Positions 6,401 through 7,459 of a stretch of 7,459 nucleotides of DNA are shown one piece after another. Each line of letters starts with the position of its first letter. Position 1 is the first letter of the stretch. The notes beneath the pieces are model-generated. The model had not been told where the DNA came from. It saw only the letters and a program-made list of their open reading frames with translations, and did not search any database. Origin of the DNA: an uncultured bacterium (GTDB lineage Bacteria > Bacteroidota > Bacteroidia > CAILMK01). Where the stretch lies: NCBI GenBank assembly GCA_903835275.1, contig CAILMK010000318.1, positions 1 to 7,459 on the forward strand. Reading direction: 5' to 3'. The position numbers and the translations under genes were made by a program.

Positions 6401-6541
6401 TGTGTATTGCTTTTTTCTTTTTGGTTTTAGCTCTTTTTTAAGCAGAGCAATAGAATCTGTTTGCCCGTAAGACGTAAATTGAAGGCAAATAATTGATAAC
6501 AACGTGAGCACCAACGGTCTCACAATCCGATTTTCTCCCAT
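3488..6541 (-). CDS. Large OmpA-family outer-membrane protein with DG-repeat module and lysine-rich tail
   Basis: A 1017-residue exported protein predicted to anchor the outer membrane to peptidoglycan. In order: signal peptide 1-26 (hydrophobic core RPLVLTLLSIICLQF, cleavage about YG/Q27); an outer-membrane beta-barrel-like region about 60-314 rich in alternating aromatic/Gly strands; a heptad-like helix about 332-366; one thrombospondin type 3-like calcium loop, NDRDSDGVADYFDKEDSTP (368-386); two copies of a DG-repeat module (433-489, 503-559); an OmpA C-terminal peptidoglycan-binding domain about 606-716, with the GYCD aspartate (D650) and RRA arginine (R665) that contact diaminopimelate in the family, and the closing NRRAQF; then a 301-residue tail of Ala/Pro/Thr/Ser repeats ending in a lysine-rich segment. 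OmpA domains usually sit at or near the C-terminus, so the tail is unusual. The ATG at 6541 is chosen because it starts a proper signal peptide; the frame extends to a TTG at 6583 that would add 14 polar residues. No Shine-Dalgarno or convincing promoter was seen in the 97-bp gap upstream. The precise role is unknown. Confidence 0.9.
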   Translation of the reverse strand: MGENRIVRPLVLTLLSIICLQFTSYGQTDSIALLKKELKPKRKKQYTRPSDDIFQPLKKSWSVGVHGGYPMVVGDIPPDFGVGYGLDIRKALGYSVSLRLQAINGYCTGIDWQRGGENLVASNAALNGTNNPALNYNQANTPIYQNFKMDFTQVNFQILYNLNNINFMRQNPKFNTYLLVGGGGMIFQTYIDQLDANGKMYDYSKIPDIDKNGGSKSSVYSALKSLRDGKYETKADIDKNGATLAGENLVPVITAGIGVEYKISDRISWSLELVYGFTGSDALDGARWYGAGIPTSQADAFGYINTGIHIRLGKTENAYWFSNPLSMPYETILDSKRRLMRVDKIEKDMGDLKVQVDSMGKNLWALTNDRDSDGVADYFDKEDSTPVSSIVDGAGRTIFFRDADGNIVFNDPSAVKGDEGDHDPDGTTYRNEDDGSKTKVMPDGNEYKNSPDGSSYKSTKSGHKLHKAPDGKIYGVNASGQEDEIQFDDLNAKNPKVKTSRDKDGNTIKVYPNGNKYKITKDGTIYKTYPDGTTYKKTKDGQIYLVNANGDEDEVEFRDATPNAKKTRPANAKTKFDAKDLSNKITMMKSNGKGGYVSPGVSSALGYMPAIFFDTDKSDIKYTYYPELFSVANNLKNNPGVKVRVVGYCDYRSSEQYNYGLGMRRANAVVNTLVNYFGVPAGQLTAESKGKLEPLTNLKGWDALAANRRAQFAMDEKGAVPAKKSASSSNSQGSVAPTKEDTKAAITPIGESKGNQNGAATETPAPAKAKPVAKKSTSKKHSSKTSKSATANKPVEKTQEPDLYGAQNADAGASTKKFETNEPSTNNAVSSTEVKAVEPAPVAVAPAADPAPAPVAAAPVADNSTPSTAPTTSPTTDNSVAVAMPVNSTSAPVTTDNAASASAPATTDNGTSAPAPASADNATSAAAPVAAAPAQDDNTVNLNGGSIAKEKAPKKTKAELAAEKKAFEKMESDRKAEEKKKMKELKAAKKKAAKEAKKKKKKGIKDDKIENMNIPGE
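3491..4393 (-). other. Low-complexity tail after the OmpA domain
   Basis: Residues 717-1017 of the OmpA-family protein. A first lysine/serine-rich patch lies at about 767-796 (contains VAKKSTSKKHSSKTSKS). An Ala/Pro/Thr region follows at about 836-936, with recurring Asp-Asn pairs. The final stretch, about 949-1008, has 26 lysines in 60 residues, mixed with Ala and Glu and probably helical or coiled. The composition resembles the periplasm-spanning helix of TolA more than any enzyme. The likeness is compositional and does not show homology. Confidence 0.8.
3771..3878 (-). repeat. Three tandem 36-bp coding repeats (12-residue units)
   Basis: Three contiguous 36-base units start at 3771, 3807 and 3843, each with the core CATTATCAG near its left end on the plus strand. 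They encode TSAPVTTDNAAS, ASAPATTDNGTS and APAPASADNATS (residues 889-924). More diverged Asp-Asn-containing units flank the block on both sides. Being in phase, gain or loss of units would change tail length without breaking the frame. Confidence 0.85.
4865..5035 (-). repeat. DG-repeat module, copy B
   Basis: Residues 503-559 of the OmpA-family protein. Five short strand-like units, each with Asp/Asn-Gly followed by an aromatic or hydrophobic residue and lysine (for example YPNGNKYK, TYPDGTTYK), close with DGQIYLVNANGDEDEVEF. It aligns without gaps to copy A, 28 of 57 residues being identical by hand count. Confidence 0.8.
5075..5245 (-). repeat. DG-repeat module, copy A
   Basis: Residues 433-489 of the OmpA-family protein. 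It has the same unit pattern as copy B (MPDGNEYK, NSPDGSSYK, one unit degenerate at STKSGHKLH) and the same closing segment, DGKIYGVNASGQEDEIQF. It is separated from copy B by 13 residues. Another DPDGTTYRN unit precedes it, so the array may begin slightly earlier. Confidence 0.8.
5384..5440 (-). other. Thrombospondin type 3-like calcium loop
   Basis: Residues 368-386 of the OmpA-family protein read NDRDSDGVADYFDKEDSTP, matching the DxDxDGvxDxxD pattern of TSP3 repeats. In many OmpA-like proteins such loops link the barrel to the periplasmic domain and bind calcium. Only one repeat is clear here. It follows directly on a predicted helical segment. Confidence 0.75.
6464..6541 (-). other. Signal peptide of the OmpA-family protein
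   Basis: Residues 1-26: basic start with R5 and R8, hydrophobic core 9-22, then TSYG before Q27. The residues before Cys19 (S-I-I) do not form a lipobox, so a type I signal peptide is preferred over a lipoprotein signal. Confidence 0.8.
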
Positions 6542-6638
6542 ACTAAAGTTTGGTTTTCGATTTTTAAATTTTCCTTTCCCCAATGATTTTTAAGCCATTG
6601 CCGTATTAAAATTCCCTAACGGACTGCTAAACTACCGT

Positions 6639-7459
6639 TTAGTTTTTTGCTAATAAAATTTTTGGAGTACTAATTATTGACAATACTATGTGGATAAGTA
6701 ATGCATTGAATATAAGTGTTTCATATCCAATGGAATAATTTGGAAAGTTCTTGTGGATAAGTATTTCAATAAGGAATGTTAAGACAGGTGATGCAAAGCA
6801 AATTATAGATGTGTACAAGTCATTTACCTTTCGCTTGCTTAAAAGCCCGAAGCTGAATAAACCAAGTAAAGGGCCATAAGTATAACCGGCTATTTTAAAA
6901 ATAGTTGTGATGATGCTTTGGTCATTATATGCTGCAAAGAAATAAATGCAAAGGATGATTAAAACAGAGAAGGAAATATGCACAATATACCTGTTCCGGA
7001 CACTGTTCGTCGTTGATTTCTCACCCATTTTAAGGAAATCAACACAAAAGGAAGTAGTCAATGCCGTTAATGCGGAATCAGCACTTGCAAATGCCGCCGC
7101 CGTTAATCCAACTATGAAAACAAAGGAAAATAATGGTGGAAAATAATGCAGGGCAAGAGTTGGGAAGAGCTTATCAGACCTTTCCGGAAGTGGAATATGA
7201 TTTTGCGAAGCAAATGTATATAGCAGTGCTCCAAGACTTAAAAAAAGCAATACTACCCCAATGAAAATGAAGCTGAAAACAAACATATTCTTCTGTGCTT
7301 CCTTCAGGCTTTTGCAGGTGAGGTTTTTCTGCATCAGGTCCTGATCCAGGCCTGTCATGGCAATGGTCATAAAGATGCCGCTGAGGAATTGCTTTACAAA
7401 GAAATTTTTGTCATTATAATCCCAGAAAAATATTTTGGAGTAATTGCCGTTCTTTATCA
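6639..7459 (-). CDS. Sodium:solute symporter, C-terminal part (runs off the right edge)
   Basis: The last 272 residues of an inner-membrane transporter of the SSS family (TC 2.A.21, LeuT-type fold), which couples Na+ entry to uptake of a solute that cannot be named from this part. The frame stays open from the stop at 6639 to the window edge; the ATG at 7370 is internal, since the residues before it (FFWDYNDKNFFVKQFLSGIF) continue the protein. Numbering from the first complete codon, the conserved stretch MTGLDQDLMQKNLTCKSLK covers 30-48 apart from two residues. Hydrophobic segments follow at about 59-82, 103-125, 157-177, 182-206, 213-234 and 246-263. The segment AAAFASADSALTALTT (120-135) has the small, hydroxyl-rich character of the helix carrying the second sodium site in this family. 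The protein ends ILLAKN, 97 bp before the OmpA-family gene in the same direction. Separate transcription is plausible, but a shared transcript is not excluded. Confidence 0.9.
   Translation of the reverse strand, partial: IKNGNYSKIFFWDYNDKNFFVKQFLSGIFMTIAMTGLDQDLMQKNLTCKSLKEAQKNMFVFSFIFIGVVLLFLSLGALLYTFASQNHIPLPERSDKLFPTLALHYFPPLFSFVFIVGLTAAAFASADSALTALTTSFCVDFLKMGEKSTTNSVRNRYIVHISFSVLIILCIYFFAAYNDQSIITTIFKIAGYTYGPLLGLFSFGLLSKRKVNDLYTSIICFASPVLTFLIEILIHKNFPNYSIGYETLIFNALLIHIVLSIISTPKILLAKN

Noticed and set aside
6485..6487. Cys19 of the OmpA-family signal peptide as a lipoprotein cysteine
   Set aside because: The preceding residues S-I-I do not fit a lipobox and a better type I site follows at YG/Q.
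6542..6583. TTG start that would lengthen the OmpA-family protein by 14 residues
   Set aside because: The added residues are polar and basic and would bury the signal peptide; the ATG at 6541 gives a standard one.
6639..7370. Treating the symporter as a complete 243-residue protein starting at 7370
   Set aside because: The frame continues without a stop to the window edge and the upstream residues fit the family, so the gene is truncated by the window and not short.

Overview
The window looks like a chromosomal housekeeping segment from a member of the Bacteroidota, probably a Sphingobacteria/Chitinophaga/Cytophaga-type lineage. The evidence is the kind of proteins present (an OmpA-family protein with a Bacteroidota-style architecture, a stand-alone small SpoU methyltransferase, a sodium:solute symporter with an 'MTGLDQDLMQKNLTC' stretch), two matches to the Bacteroidota -7 promoter element TAnnTTTG, and the absence of clear Shine-Dalgarno sequences before the starts. 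No mobile element, CRISPR array, tRNA or rRNA was seen, and there is no gene-free stretch longer than 300 bases.

Layout from left to right. Positions 1-122 hold no certain gene. One short open frame on the plus strand (ending at 85) may be the tail of a convergent gene, and an AT-rich hairpin (103-123) sits at the mutS stop. mutS (minus strand, 2726 to 123) is complete. A 121-bp divergent intergenic region (2727-2847) follows, with a heptanucleotide repeat patch and a near-perfect 25-bp palindrome whose two halves each contain a TAnnTTTG element, one facing each way. A small TrmH/SpoU-family RNA methyltransferase runs on the plus strand (2848-3381). The convergent gap (3382-3487) carries a 15-bp direct repeat and a strong intrinsic terminator for the leftward gene. 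A 1017-residue OmpA-family outer-membrane protein occupies 6541 to 3488 on the minus strand. After a 97-bp gap, the C-terminal 272 residues of a sodium:solute symporter (minus strand) run off the right edge.

How the parts relate. mutS and the methyltransferase share a divergent, apparently symmetric promoter and may be expressed in a mutually exclusive or coupled way; this is inference. The OmpA-type protein is the least ordinary gene. To the usual barrel, calcium-loop and peptidoglycan-binding domain it adds a 57-residue duplicated DG-repeat module before the OmpA domain and a 301-residue low-complexity tail after it, ending in a very lysine-rich helix. No multi-gene undescribed system is evident. 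The points most worth checking are the OmpA architecture and the palindromic promoter.
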